From Branchiostoma lanceolatum (Eukaryota; Chordata; Leptocardii; Amphioxiformes; Branchiostomatidae), in NCBI RefSeq assembly GCF_035083965.1, contig NC_089726.1, forward strand, positions 6,267,501-6,331,500: a stretch of 64,000 bases of DNA, given 5' to 3'. Numbering within the stretch: the stretch's first letter is position 1; the number at the start of each line of letters is the position of its first letter. Of this stretch, positions 1 to 11,391 are shown piece by piece. The notes below the pieces were generated by a model that made no database searches, was not told where the DNA came from, and was given only the letters and a program-made list of their open reading frames with translations. The translations under genes and the position numbers were made by a program.

Positions 1-370
1 AGTGAGAGTTTGTGTTTCATAGACTACACAGGGGGTATTTCAGGGCCTTATATCTAATCAGGGCTAACCTGAAAAAAAAACACGCTCCTAGCAGCCCTCC
101 CTGGTTATGCCCTACGTGGAGGGGTTCCATCCAGCCCTGGACAGTGAGAGTCTGCGTCCCACAGAGAGGGAAGGGGCTCCTTGGATCCTTAGAGAGGAGT
201 GTTTGTGTTTCATAGACTACACAGAGGTGTTTTGGGGCCTTTTTACCAGGGCTAGCCTGACTACAAAGCCCTTAAACACGCTCCTAGCAGCCCTCCCACT
301 GATCATGCCCCTGCAGGCTCAATAGAGGCCTGGTCAGTGAAAGTAGTGTTTTACACAGACTAGGCCTTGG
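1..370. repeat. Two-copy diverged tandem repeat, period about 195 bp
   Basis: The phrase TTTGTGTTTCATAGACTACA occurs near positions 9 and 202. Both copies continue into a shared stretch with CACGCTCCTAGCAGCCCTCC. The first copy begins at or before the window edge, so the array may be longer. No coding sense was seen. Positions 371-555 hold nothing I recognise. Confidence 0.6.
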
Positions 371-555
371 GGTTATTACACATTTTGACAAAAGAACTGC
401 TGGTGACCTAAATGCGAGAATCTATAGACCTTCAATACCCCGGTCATACTTTTACTGTACCATCTGGACTGTCTCAAAAACAATTCGGACATGTAGTAAT
501 GCTGTGAACAGGTACCAATGAGTAATGCATGGTTTTGAGGTTTGTCGAGAAATCT

Positions 556-561
556 TTTATT
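556..561 (-). terminator. Candidate polyadenylation signal for EgtD-like paralogue 1
   Basis: The minus strand reads AATAAA here, about 356 nt past the stop codon at 917. It is the first canonical hexamer I saw downstream. No GU-rich element was assessed. Confidence 0.35.
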
Positions 562-644
562 GCTCCAGATTTTGTTATTTCAAATATTGACCCAGCATAA
601 GTTTACATGAATCTTTCGAGCTATAAAGCCCTACAACGTTCAAA

Positions 645-747
645 ATCTCCAAGCAGAGGTACCGGTGCCATGCCAGTACCTGATGTCCGGCTGGTATTGT
701 TTTCGCCCATGGATAATGTCTTGCCACCAGTAGATCTGCTTGGAGAT
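645..747. mobile_element. MITE family A copy 1 (TCTCCAAGCAGA termini)
   Basis: A short element bounded by ATCTCCAAGCAG and its reverse complement CTGCTTGGAGAT, with internal complementarity. It lies in the 3' flank of EgtD-like paralogue 1. The same termini recur at nine other places in the window. Confidence 0.7.
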
Positions 748-916
748 TACAACATCCACACAGTAACATGCATGGTTACGATGGTAATTGCGAGACGGAT
801 TTTTGACAAACGGCAGCAAAAGAAATAACATAATGGCAGACGTTAAAGTAATGAACTTGCACAGTGAGCCATTCACCAGTATATAAAACATATAAAATTG
901 ACGCAGATCTTTAAAT

Positions 917-3900
917 TCATTTTGGGGCCAGGCACACAAGACAGAATTTGGCCTCTTGGTTGGCGAAGAGACCTTCCACTGCAAAGTTGCTTTTCTCCGC
1001 CAGGCGGCGCGCCTGATGCTCGCTGAATTTGCAGCTGTAGTTCGGTCCGTCGGACAGATAGAGCCTCTCGCCAGCCGGGAAGTCAATGTCGAGGCCAAGT
1101 TTTCCTGTAATCAAGAATCTGGTTACATAAAAAGGAAGGTATGCCGACACCTAAAGCATCCATCCAAAGAACTCGATGTGGCATCAGATCAGTATGTGGC
1201 ACAATGAATGGGGGCTATACTGGTATAATTGTTACAGACCACAATACTCGCGATGCTTTCAAAACTTTCAGAACCAAACGGATAACAAAGTTGTTTGTAC
1301 ACAACCCGAGAGTTAATACCTAGGTGGCGTTTTGATGACCGTCTGTCAGCCCCCCTCTCAGTGGACCCGCGACACGTTGGCGACCTTGCTGCGACGGAGC
1401 GATTTGACACCGCGCTAAACGAATTTCATCGATAAGGAAACGAATCTTTTTACCCTTTGTGTAATTTGTTGTCTTTTAAGTCATACTTGTACGTTTTGCA
1501 TGGTATTCCCATTGTTAAGTCAGGGCTAACTCAAATTCAATCTAGGACGCAGCGAGGTCACCAACGCGTAGCGGGTCCAGTGAGAAGGGGGCATACAGAC
1601 TGGTTCTACTTCGCACTGCAGCTAGGTGTCGCTGCTGCAGTGTGAATAATCTGCTCAAGTAATGAACCTTAATGAGGGGAAAATAAAGTAAGTTACGTTT
1701 GGGACTGCATTCTTCACATTGCAGCAGCGACACCTAGTTGCAGTGCGAAGTAGAACCAACCCGTCAGTATTGCACTGAAGAGAGTGACAGACGGTGACGT
1801 CACCGAAACATCGGCTAAGTTTTAACACTTGCTATCCAGTGATTTACCAACCTGATGAAACTATTCGCAGATATTTTGAAAGCCGTCTCTACCAAAAACA
1901 TATACGGATTCCCCCTAGCTTTGATCCGCAGTAAGGTTGGAGATCTGCTTGGAGATTAGCTGGTGTGTTACGCCGAAGGGTGGCTATAACGGCTATAAAG
2001 ATACATATACAGAAGGTTATGAACACTTAATCTCCAAGCAGATCTGCCGTTGTCAAGACAGTATCCAAAGACCTAAAAGGCCAAAACAGTATCGGGTAGC
2101 CAACGGATCCTGTTTTGGCCCTTTGGATACTATCCGGTGGCCAATGTATATTGTTTGTCTCTTTGGATACTGTTTTGCCCCCGGTAGATCTGCTTGGAGA
2201 TTGAGGAACACCTACTGAGGTGCACACGCTGCATGGCGGTGTTCTTGAGGTACCGCTCCACGTAGCTGGGCGTGTCTCCCTCGGCAGGGTTCTGCACGAA
2301 GTCCGTGGTGGGCTCGAACTTCATCTTGTCTATGTTCCCATCGAAGTCCTGCGATGGGAAGGAAGGGAATGATTGGATGAATGTTTGGACGAATGAATGA
2401 ATGAATGAGTGAGTGAGTGAGTGAGTGAATGAATGAATGACTCAATGGATGAATCGATGATATTTATCTTAGTATTATCCCCTAGCTGCTAACCGCATTT
2501 TGTAGGAAATAAGAAAACAACAACTTAAACAGGATATAGAAGATTCTTTTTACACAACCAGGTAATCTCACCTGCTAACATTTCAATATCTATCAGACAC
2601 CTTCTTCAGAGCTTCTGACTGGAGTACTGCTTCTCACCGCTAAAAGTAGCCGATGTAGGTGGCGCTTTTGCGGTGAAAACACTGTCCCAAACGTGGCCAA
2701 GCTTGCACCCCCCTCGTTTGTATCCCCCACCTACATCGGCTGCTTATAGCGGTGATCATGAGAAGCAGTACTCCAATCAGAAGCTCTGAAGAAGGTGTCT
2801 GATAGACATCGAAACGTTAGCAGGTGAGATTACCTGGTTGTCTAAAAAGAATCTCCTATATCCTATATTCTACCAACCTGATGAAATTATTTTCGGAAAC
2901 AACTTAAACATATGAAAAGTATTCCACTCAAAAATACAAGAATTATTCAAATCACTGAAGTGATGGATATGTAAGACAAGAGAAATGTGAGAACAGATTT
3001 AGTTTGTAACAGCTTGCCTGTCTGTTTCGATGTGTAGTTTGTAAGAGCTAATCTCTTGTGACGGTAGTACTGTTTAATACATTTGTACATAGTAGATTGT
3101 AAAATTTCAATAAATAGAATAAAGAATCGTAGAAATTTTCACTGGCCAGTTTGAACGTTTCGGATCATAATAATCGAAAATGCAAGAAAATTTTTTCGAA
3201 AAACAAAACAAAACAAAACAACAACATTGTATTACCCTGTTGAGTCTGTCTATGATGTTCTCCAGCCACGGCCGGCGATCCCCGGTGTGGTAAACCTTCA
3301 TCACAGACTCCCGGTCAGTGTTCAGGTCCAGTCCCAGTACGAACCGGTCCTGGGCTGGGAGGGCAAACGCAAACTGTCAGTAACAAGCACTAACAACCAA
3401 AGGGACCAAGTTCTCTACGTCTGCTAATGACATGGTGAAAGACAAAATGTGTGTTTAACGCAAAAGTACCAGTGTTTTGACGATGGCGGTTTCTTTCTCT
3501 CTCATGAACAGACCAAGTGAAGAAAACAGGCAATTGTTTGAACAAGCATACACTTCTTCTTTTACCAGGCTCCTAGCAAATGTAGAGCATTGGACCGTTT
3601 TATATTTTGCTGTAAAAACATGTTCATTGCAAAGCATACAAACACATAAATGCAACATACAGGTTTACCGTTGGCACAAGCATTAAGAACCATGTCAATA
3701 ATGACCACCTGTCCACATGAACCAGATTTTGTCGCTCTCCCGAGTGGTCTTCTTTGGCAGTATTGACTGTATGATAAGCATATAATAGAGATGTTTCCTC
3801 GCCATCACCCGCTCCCAAGAAATCTTCCAGTTAAAAAATACATTACCTGCCATCAAATTTACCATCAAACAAATGGATCACCTGGATAAATTCACCTTCT

Positions 3901-6900
3901 GGATCGTTATGTATCCCCCCTTTCCACCGAGGAACCATCGAGAAATCAAAGCTCTCATTATTAGTTCACACGAATGTCATTGATAGAGAAGTGTAGGTTT
4001 TGTGTGTTTTGTTGCCTTTTAAAATCATACTTTTGAGGTATTACAAATCCCATTTGGTCATCCAGCGGTCTCCATCCAATGCAAGTGTACAATGGACATC
4101 ACAGTTTCGTCACATTCGTCTTAGGTCAAAGTACGATTTTGATGTCGTGGGATTTTCAAGCAGGCTGTGGACAGCCTTTTTCGGTTTCAAGACAGCTGCA
4201 TTTTGTGCGGCACATGCACGACTATCCCAAGAAAGTTCTCAGTTTGAAATCGTACGACGATCGTACGACGAATGTGCCCGGGCCCTTTACACATGTGCAG
4301 ATCACTTGAATGTAGCTTTGGGTAGTCTCCAAGCAGATCTATAGGTTGCATAAAGACCGTATCAAACTGGCAGAGGAAGTACGTTTTGCTCCAAGCAGAT
4401 CTATAGGTTGCATCAAGACCGTATCAAACTGGCAGAGGAAGTACGTTTTGCAACCCAATCCTTGGATTGCTATACAAGCACTTCTTCCAGTTGGATACGG
4501 TCTTTGCAATCCATTGGGCCTGGTTGGAGGCTAGCTTTGGGTAGAGAGGACTAATTACTACTTACCTTTGAGATACGTCCTGATCTCCTTCATCATGTCG
4601 ACCTGCTCATCGATGGGCACGTTGCCGATGCTGTTGCCGAGGAACAGGAGCAGCTTGGGCTCCGGGCGACCGGCGACGTGACGTAATCCGTCCATGAACA
4701 GCCCGCCGAAGGGTTCCACCTTCAGGGCGCTGTACTCTCGCTCCAGTTCTCGCGAGACTTCCTCGATGTAGTCTGTGGAAAAATCGTTGCTTTTGAACCT
4801 TCTCTCTGCTGCCTAACCCTCTAACCGATACATATTTGCTGCCAAAAGGCTACTGCAGCAGGCAGAGGGTTTAACTCCGATTTTGATCATTACAGTAAAG
4901 ATAGAGGACAAATTAAGTAAACACAGTAAGTTTCTTGGCAACTACTAAATACTTAAGAGCTTCTCATGCACTGTACTTTTTAAAAATGAACGAATGACGA
5001 CTCAAGCCGTGGTCCACTGCTCGTTGTACTCGTCGAAAAGAGCTAGTAAAATGGACCTGTGCATACTGTACATAACGTCTGTCACGACCAGTGGAAGAGT
5101 AGTTCAACTGTTTCCGAGCTGTACTGGAGATCACTTTTACATTTTTACTAATCTCCAAGCAGATCTATCGGTGGCAATGGCAGTATCCAACTGGGAAAAG
5201 CAGCATTATTGGCCACCGGGATCTGCAAGCACTCAAGCAGGGAGGAGCATTTCTTTTTAAAAAAATGGTGTCATCAAGTTGAGCGCTTGCAGATCTCGCT
5301 GGCCAATAATACTGCTTTTCCCAGTTGGATACTGACATTGCCACCGATAGATCTGCTTGGAGATAATATTCTTACATGGTCTTTTCACCTTTTGCTATGT
5401 CCACCGGCACGTACGTTAGCGCCCCCTGACGCTCGATCATGGCTTCTATGACGGGGCGGGTTTTGGAGGATGCGCCGCTGCCGAGCTCCACCAGCGTGGC
5501 CGGAGAGGACATGGCGCTCATGATGTCCTTCATGTGAGTCTGCAGCAGGGTGTACTCGTGCTGCCAGAGGTTGTAGGTGGAGGACTTGCGAGCTATTCTA
5601 CAAAGGAAGGTAAATGTAAAGGTAAAGCCGCCCTCTCACTGGACCAGCACGCTGGCGGCGTCTCTGTGTCCTAAACTGGATTTGTGTTACCCTTGACTTT
5701 ATTATGGGAATATCATAACAAAACACATAAAGCTTTAAAAGATTCGTTTTCTGTCGATGAAATTCGTTGAGTGCTTTGTCAATTCGATCGGCTGCAGCGA
5801 CGCCGCCAGCGTGCCGCGGGTCCAGTGAGAGGGGGGCTTAAAGCAGTCATTCTCAATGGAGGTGAAGCATATTGTTTTTCAAGTAGCTAGTAGTAGTGCA
5901 ATGCGGCTTCACTGTTGCTCGAGTCAAGCACACCGGGACACCCTTACTTTTCTTGATAAGTGTTCTTTTACGTGTAGAGGTTTGACGCTTGAGGTGAATG
6001 CCTGAAGCTCCCTCATACACGGGCCATCGGCTTGACATCACCATCCGAAATGTCGAATGTAATCCCTTACAACATGTCCGAGCTGGGGTTGACCCTAGGA
6101 TCGAACTCAGGCCCACGGATCCACGGAATTTAAATCAGATGGCCAAGCAGTGGGGTTGTGTTACCGCGGGGTTTTTTATTTATTTATTTATTTATTAAGC
6201 TTCACAGAATAAAATTCTGAGAGGTGTTGGCAACAGGATCAATGAATCCTTTACAAGGCCAACACCTCCAGAGTACATTTAAAAACAAATAAAGAATCAT
6301 CACTAATATCACAAGACATACAAGAAATGACAATAATAACAATAATAACAATAAAATGACAATAATGGTGGTATATGTAATAACAAAGATATTGAAAAAG
6401 GACGGTTTGTCTATCTTGTGCAGCATTAACAGGAGGTAGTCCATGTACATATGTTGTTGATGTCAAAGTGTGTTGTCAGAAGAGATGTGTAATGTTCTAA
6501 AATGGATTGCTTAAAGCGTTTGGTAGAAGAGTTCGGAATTAGCCTGAGGTGTCTAATCTCTGTTGGGAGGGCATTCCATATTCGGACAATTCTTGAGAAA
6601 AAAGAGTGCTTGAAGGTCTCTGTGTGACATTTTCTTGGGGTCAATTTGGCCAGAGAGAATGCCCTTAGGAAAGGGTGCGGAAAGGATAAGTAATCGTTCA
6701 CGTCTATTTCGTAATAGCCTAAGAAGCATTTAAAAATGAAGACTAAATCTAGCATTTCACGTCTATATGACAATGGTAAAAATGTACACTTAAGCAATCT
6801 TTCTTTATACGTGAAGTCAGCGGAATAGCTATTGAGGATGAACTTGGATCCTCGCCTTTGTACACTCTCCAGCCTTTCTATTAGTTCTCGAGTGTGGGGA

Positions 6901-7472
6901 GACCACACCGTCGAACAGTATTCTAGTTTACTTCGGACTAGGGACACATAGAGAGCTTTTTTGACAAGCAATGGGGCATGGAAGCCCAAAGACCGTTTGA
7001 TGAAACCCAATGTTGAATTGGCTTTGGAGATGATGTTTTGAACATGAAATTTCCAGGATAACTGACCAGTTGCCGAAACTCCTAGGTCGTTGTATTCAGA
7101 GACTACCTCTAAAAAAGTGTCATTCATTTTGTATTGAAACTGAATTAGATTATTTCCCCTACCTATTGCGGTCCATGCTTAAAAGAAGAAAACGACCGAA
7201 AATGTCTTAGACACAGCTCAAGAGACAAAGGGTTTGACTGTATATCATTTGTTATTTACACTACAGTATCTAGAAATATCATGGTGAAAGCCCACTCACT
7301 CTTCAAACAGCTCGGATCCCCTGGTGTCGTACATGTACCAATGCGGCACACGTTTCCGCTCGGACGTGAGGCTGGACACCACGTACCTCAAGTCGCCAGA
7401 CACGTCACTGTACCGCCGGGCCAGCCTCACCACGTGACGTGTGAGTGACGTCATTCCAATTCGCACCGCCAT
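917..7472 (-). CDS. EgtD-like SAM-dependent methyltransferase, paralogue 1 (6 exons, 342 aa)
   Basis: Predicted exons, in coding order: 7472-7300, 5597-5389, 4772-4566, 3354-3236, 2348-2216, 1104-917 (stop TGA). All junctions are GT..AG, phases agree and the total is 1,029 nt. The protein matches the histidine-specific methyltransferase family (EgtD/Methyltransf_33), about the usual 320-350 aa. The N-terminal YDTRGSELF motif is at about residues 48-56, the SAM-binding GSGASSKT loop at 97-104, PVD at 122-124, and GNSIGN near 173-178. The C-terminal NYSCKF is at 302-307. EgtD trimethylates histidine in ergothioneine synthesis. Here the Glu that grips the histidine amino group in EgtD appears to be Asn302, so the substrate is uncertain. 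The start is the ATG at 7472; the frame is open further upstream but only with GTG. The introns hold MITEs, a Penelope-derived foldback and a LINE. A tandem paralogue lies at 23.1-27.3 kb. The family is well supported; the exact start is less sure. Confidence 0.85.
1349..1592. mobile_element. MITE family B copy 1 (CCCTCTCACTGGACCCGC termini)
   Basis: The terminal inverted repeats read roughly GCCCCCCTCTCAGTGGACCC at the left and the reverse complement at the right. The interior carries CGAATTTCATCGATAAGG and GTCATACTTGTACGTTTTG, shared with the copy at 55,946. It lies in the last intron of EgtD-like paralogue 1. Confidence 0.75.
1605..1872 (+). mobile_element. Penelope-like element 3'-end fragment
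   Basis: It contains GGTGACGTCACCGAAACATC and, further on, ACCAACCTGATGAAACTATT. The same phrases end the Penelope-like fragments at 28.7 and 51 kb. An inverted pair of about 40 bp (around 1609-1650 and 1716-1758, core CAGCGACACCTAG) lies inside it. There is no open reading frame. Confidence 0.55.
1937..2201. mobile_element. MITE family A copy 2 plus a solo terminus
   Basis: The complete element is 2030-2201, from ATCTCCAAGCAGATCT to AGATCTGCTTGGAGAT, with long internal complementarity around GGATAC and GGCCAAAACAG. A lone terminus lies at 1937-1957. The sequence between them starts with TGTGTGTTACGCCGAAG-like text that recurs near 21,884. The element ends 14 bp inside intron 5 of EgtD-like paralogue 1, next to the donor at 2215. 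Confidence 0.7.
2386..2452. repeat. (GAAT/GAGT)n simple repeat
   Basis: An imperfect run of ATGAATGA and GAGTGAGT units in intron 4 of EgtD-like paralogue 1, near the exon 5 acceptor. Confidence 0.8.
2532..2897. mobile_element. Foldback element made of two opposed Penelope-like 3' ends, with 13-bp TSD
   Basis: A 366-bp insertion. Its left half reads AGATTCTTTTTACACAACC onward and its right half is the reverse complement; both carry the TCAGACACCTTCTTCAGAGC phrase of the Penelope-like copy at 28.7 kb. The exact 13-mer AACAACTTAAACA flanks it at 2519-2531 and 2898-2910, which I read as a target-site duplication. It lies in intron 4 of EgtD-like paralogue 1. Confidence 0.8.
4110..4300. repeat. 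Dispersed repeat, second copy at about 31,195-31,385
   Basis: Both stretches share the ordered phrases GTACGA, TTTTC(A/T)AGCAGGCTGTG, ACGACTATCCCAAG, and TACGAC(A/G)AATGTG followed by GGCCCT. Each lies in an intron (paralogue 1 intron 3 and polycystin-like intron 2). I see no ORF or clear termini. Confidence 0.5.
4326..4529. mobile_element. MITE family A copy 3 with internal 62-bp duplication
   Basis: The left terminus and first 62 bp are repeated in tandem (CTCCAAGCAGATCTATAGG starts at 4327 and again at 4389). The complementary right half appears once and ends in GGTTGGAGG. It lies in intron 3 of EgtD-like paralogue 1. Confidence 0.7.
5151..5364. mobile_element. MITE family A copy 4
   Basis: A 214-bp palindromic element from ATCTCCAAGCAGATCTATCG to the reverse complement. 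The arms share CCAACTGGGAAAAGCAG and the AT-rich loop includes TTTTTAAAAAAATGG. It ends 25 bp from the end of exon 2 of EgtD-like paralogue 1. Confidence 0.8.
5625..5840. mobile_element. MITE family B copy 2
   Basis: Termini GCCCTCTCACTGGACC and GGTCCAGTGAGAGGGGGGC. The interior is in the opposite orientation to copies 1 and 4 (GATGAAATTCGTTGAG). It begins 28 bp upstream of exon 2 of EgtD-like paralogue 1 in intron 1. Confidence 0.75.
6169..7165 (-). mobile_element. 5'-truncated non-LTR retrotransposon (LINE), reverse transcriptase C-terminal part
   Basis: The minus strand encodes about 233 aa (7127-6426) typical of the region after the RT catalytic core in Jockey/CR1-type ORF2 proteins. It includes YNDLGVSATGQLSWKFHV, a conserved LVRSKLEYCSTVWSPH motif, RLESVQRRGSKFIL, and RIVRIWNALPTEIR. 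No YxDD active site or endonuclease is present, so the copy is 5'-truncated. About 230 nt of A-rich 3' UTR leads to an (AAAT)n tail at 6171-6196. It lies in intron 1 of EgtD-like paralogue 1, in the gene's own orientation. Confidence 0.85.
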
Positions 7473-7559
7473 ATTGAAAGTCTTGATGAAAGAAAACAGA
7501 GGACGAGGGTGAAGTTTGTCCGTTCGACACCTTATGGTGCCTAGCGACACATAGGGCGT

Positions 7560-8400
7560 CAGTTGCAGGGCATATTTCTACAGGGAAGGGTTGCTAGCCC
7601 TTCCTCTTTAACGTGCTTGAGGCCCCCATTTTATGTCCTTTCAGAAATTAGGGTGCAGCGCCCAATGCTTAGGTCCCAATTGGAAAATGGGGATTTTTTT
7701 TCACTTTCGGGCGTGAACCCTACGTGGTGGCCCCCTGGGACACCCTGCGACTGCCGGGCTATTTGTTAGGCCCGACCGGGACCCCGAATCATTTTAACTC
7801 GGACTTAAAATCACCGCAGGACCCGGTAACAAATAGACACCGTTAGCTAATCATGCCCCCGCACATACCCAGCAGCCCACTGGGATAGATTTGTGGCTTC
7901 GGGGCCCGGCCGGGACTACACCCCCTAAGGGCACCGGCGCAATTGTGACCTAAGCATGACCCAAGATAGAACCGGGACCTCCCAGTTAACTAACTGGAGC
8001 CAGGAGGTCAATTGTGAAGCTGCTACCAGTTTAGGATAGACATCCCTGGAGGATTAGGATACCATAGTCTAGTTAATGAATGAATTAAGACCTTTATTGA
8101 ACATTTTTGTCCAACTATGTTAAATACAAGTTTAGAAACATAAACATGTTGGTACCAGTATCGTAGTCTATCGTATTGGTTCGGCTGCTTCTCGCTTCTT
8201 CGTAATGGTGATATTGTAGGATTGTATGGTTTGGCTAGCCTGTGTTTACACAAGCTCTCGGCCGGAGGTTAATGACCCCCACCCCAAGACATACACAAGT
8301 TCTCGGCCGGAGGTTGATGACCTCCACCCAAAAAACTAGGGGGATGGCGGTTACAGGACCGGCCGGCCGCTATTAGCGCGATTTGTCAGGCCAGAGTTTG
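7560..8400. other. Upstream flank of paralogue 1: unassigned GC-rich repeat-like sequence
   Basis: No gene seen. Two near-identical stretches near 8243 and 8290, each with CTCTCGGCCGGAGGTT or TTCTCGGCCGGAGGTT, form a roughly 45-bp tandem pair. From 8078 the text AAGACCTTTATTGAACATTTT resembles the 3' end of a minus-strand LINE, but no coding remnant supports it. Confidence 0.4.
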
Positions 8401-8908
8401 GCTAAAGTCGGTTTATCAAAACGCATGAAGAGTATGACATTTTTTAGTGCTACTCATAAGTCTTGGTCATACCTGACACTCGAAATTGTTGTGTGGTGCT
8501 CGGATGAAAATGTATACATTCACAAACTAGTAGCAAATTATCCGGTCATAAATAATGAAAGCATGTTAAAGTAGGTCACTCCTTCACAATTGATAAGGAA
8601 CAATGAAGCCATTGATTGGCAAACGATACCCAGAAATGCGTTATTGTTACGTGTAGAACATCCTGACTGTGGCCGATATGAATTCAGTTCCAAAGAGCCT
8701 GTATAATGTCCTTGCAAAGAGCTACTTCTCCTTCACTGACTTGTATAAGGCCTGTTATCCCATACTGTGCTTTGGGGCGGAGCTTAGTGTTTTGAGGGGG
8801 AGGTGTCTGCCCAACGTGTTTTTTTTCCTGCAGCCCGCCATTTCGGGGCGCTGGGATGAGAAAGAATCAGCGTAATTCTCGCTTATTGAAGATCATTGGA
8901 ATACATTT
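8401..8908. other. Stretch without recognised features
   Basis: Only short ORFs (up to about 68 codons) with no recognisable domain. I see no repeat termini, RNA gene or splice-consistent exon. Confidence 0.4.
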
Positions 8909-9143
8909 CCATTCCACTAGACGGTGGTCGCGCTGCGCTCTCGCTGCGACCTAAGTAGAATTTGTCTAATCGATTAATCCTTGATTTCATAATTGGAATA
9001 TCATGCAAAATATAAAAGCATGGCTGAAAAGACAACAAAAACGCAAAGCGTAAAAAGATTCGTGTTTTTATCTATGAAATTCGTTGAGCGCAGCTGTGTT
9101 AAATTTTTTGGTCACAGAGAGCGCCGTCCTAGTGGAATGGGGG
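8909..9143. mobile_element. MITE family B copy 3 (diverged)
   Basis: Termini ATTCCACTAGACGG and CCGTCCTAGTGGAAT are the most altered of the four copies. The interior retains AAAAGATTCGTG and ATGAAATTCGTTGAGCGC in the same order as the copy at 5625. Confidence 0.65.
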
Positions 9144-9787
9144 TATAACTCGAACATCTAAATGTATATTTTCCCTGACTTCTAACATAGTACAAGCTTA
9201 TATCATTACCATACGTGGATTTGCTCTCTTCATTGTATAGCCTGGCAGACGTTCATACAATATGAGCTATGGACTAGAACACATTTCGGTGTCATGAGAT
9301 ACAAGTAATTATCTGGCACCACGTTCGAGATCATCGGCTGTAGTAATTCACAGAAATTCGGGAGACGAATGCTTAATGTAGACGCCTATCTACAGCTAAC
9401 ACCCGCTGAGAAAGGTGACAGATGTTCACAGTAACGTCAGCAGGTGATTCTATATTACTGGTTGTGTATACACTTTTTCATCCCGTGGTCCTTCATTATT
9501 TACGTCACATGGAGTGACAAAGTGAAACTTTTCATTCCTTGGGTTGGAGTTTTACTATATTTCGCGGCTCTGAAACACCCTGTATATCTCACATTCACCT
9601 GAACCAAATAGTCGTGACTTTGACAATATGAAAAAAAATTGCATAAGGCCACAGCAAGTAATTTTTATGGATGACATCAGCGCGCTCATTAATTTTCGCC
9701 TGATTTCGAAATAAAAAACAAGAAATTTCATTGCCCTCCGACGGTGATCAACATGCCAAAAATTGGCAGGTATGTCGTAAACGTTGA

Positions 9788-10200
9788 CAGTGTTTCATTG
9801 CATATGAATACCCAGCGTAGTTCCTGCCCACGATGGTATGGCAAGCTGTTTTCTGCGTTTGTCCTAGCAAGGACATTATATAAATAATTGGGGGGGGGGG
9901 GGTCTAGTTAATTGAGCTGTATACACATCTTCAAGAACAGTTTCATGTTGACAGTCTAAGGTGTTTCATCGCATATGAATACCCAGTGTAGTTCCTGCCA
10001 ATGATGGTATAATAACAATCTGTTTTCTGCATTTGTCCTAGCAAGGGCATTATATAAATAATGGGAGGGGGGGTCTAGTTAATTGAGCTGTATTCACAAG
10101 GTGTTTCATCGCATATGAATTCCCAGTGTAGTTGCTTCGGATGGTACAAGAAGCTCTTTTCTGCATTTGTTGTAGTTAGTCTATTGAGATGTATACACAT
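9788..10200. repeat. Three-copy tandem repeat (about 140-170 bp)
   Basis: Each copy begins GTGTTTCAT(T/C)GCATATGAAT (near 9789, 9960, 10,100) and continues through GATGGTA, CTGTTTTCTGC, TTGTCCTAGCAAGG, ATTATATAAATAAT, a G-run and TCTAGTTAATTGAGCTGTAT. The third copy is shortened. Noncoding. Confidence 0.75.
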
Positions 10201-10603
10201 CTACAAGGACATGTTTACATTAAATCAATGAGGTTTTATATTATTATGTATATATCATGTATGAAACCTCATTGGTTGAATACAGGAACAAAAGACCTGT
10301 TGGTCATGATATCATATTTCGTTGCCTCAACTCTTGTTTAACAAGACGTTTGATCTCACAATTCGAAAATATAGTAATCTTGTTATTTTTGGCTCGTCTT
10401 GTTTTTTTTTCGCCCTATCTCATTAATTTTGGAGTCTGCGGAGGATGTCATCCATAAAATTTACTTGCTGTGGCCTAACCTAGAAATACTGCTACGGTGC
10501 CCAAAATCAACATGTATCATCTCGCGCATTCTAGTAGACGATATGCCAAAATACTTTCAAATGCATCAAATGGATCGTGATTTACAGCTATAGCTGCTAC
10601 CAT

Positions 10604-10700
10604 ATCATAATGATAACTTTATTGCAAGTTCATGCCCGAAGGCTAATTGCAGACAAACAAGTTTACATGGGAATCGACATAGTTATCTAGTCTACTGTGA
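10604..10700 (-). mobile_element. Probable LINE 3'-end remnant
   Basis: It reads TAATGATAACTTTATTGCAAG then TTCATGCCCGAAGGCTAATT. On the minus strand this resembles a LINE 3' UTR ending in an A-rich tail. No ORF remnant is attached. The rest of 10,201-11,065 holds nothing recognised. Confidence 0.35.
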
Positions 10701-11065
10701 AGGTTCTATGTTAACTAAAGTTGACTATGGTTGGGTTTGACTTCTTTTTTGAAGGCAGTGGACAATGAAGAGACCCAAGTTTTGTATCGTAAGTGGGTTG
10801 GTTGGGTTGGTTTTCTTTTTGTAGTGGATGTGCGCTAATTCGAATCTTACACACAGCTGACCGTTGGTCAAAAACATAATCAAGCGCAATACCCTTCACG
10901 GAGGTAACAAAGACGGCCTGCATCTGAGTACCTAACGGAAGGATACAGCTACCTTGCTTGAAACAGTTCAAAAATTAAACCACTGAAACTTATTCGTTCA
11001 AACTACGAGTTTTCAGGCAGTCTATTGTCACGCCGCTATAGATATGCGCCATGTGGTCAAACAGC

Positions 11066-11291
11066 GGAATTTTCCATAGCCTTGAGCGAAAACCATGGCA
11101 ACGTATATATGTCAAACAATGTATGTCACTGTAACACCCTGACATACAGAGGTTTTACACAAAATAACCTATTTTGATGTACAGACAAATGGGAAATCTT
11201 TATTTATCATTATCACCACGTACATGAGCAGGGGAAAAAGTATCATGAGTTTGCTTACATTTTTTTGAATTGAACAAATAATGAATATACA
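11066..11291. repeat. Left 226-bp direct repeat flanking the foldback element
   Basis: The bases from GGAATTTTCCATAGCC to ATGAATATACA match 19,977-20,202 without a difference that I could find. The next bases differ on both sides. The copy ends where the element's inverted terminus starts. Confidence 0.9.
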
Positions 11292-11391
11292 AGCTCTAGC
11301 TATTTAGCACATTTATTTAGTTCAGAAAAGTATTTCAGTCAATTCACGTGTTAACCGCATTTACCTGTGTTAACAATTGGCAGCGCATCCC

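Noticed and set aside
6426-7127. Host gene on the minus strand
   Set aside because: The RT-family C-terminal sequence and A-rich tandem tail identify a truncated LINE inside an intron.
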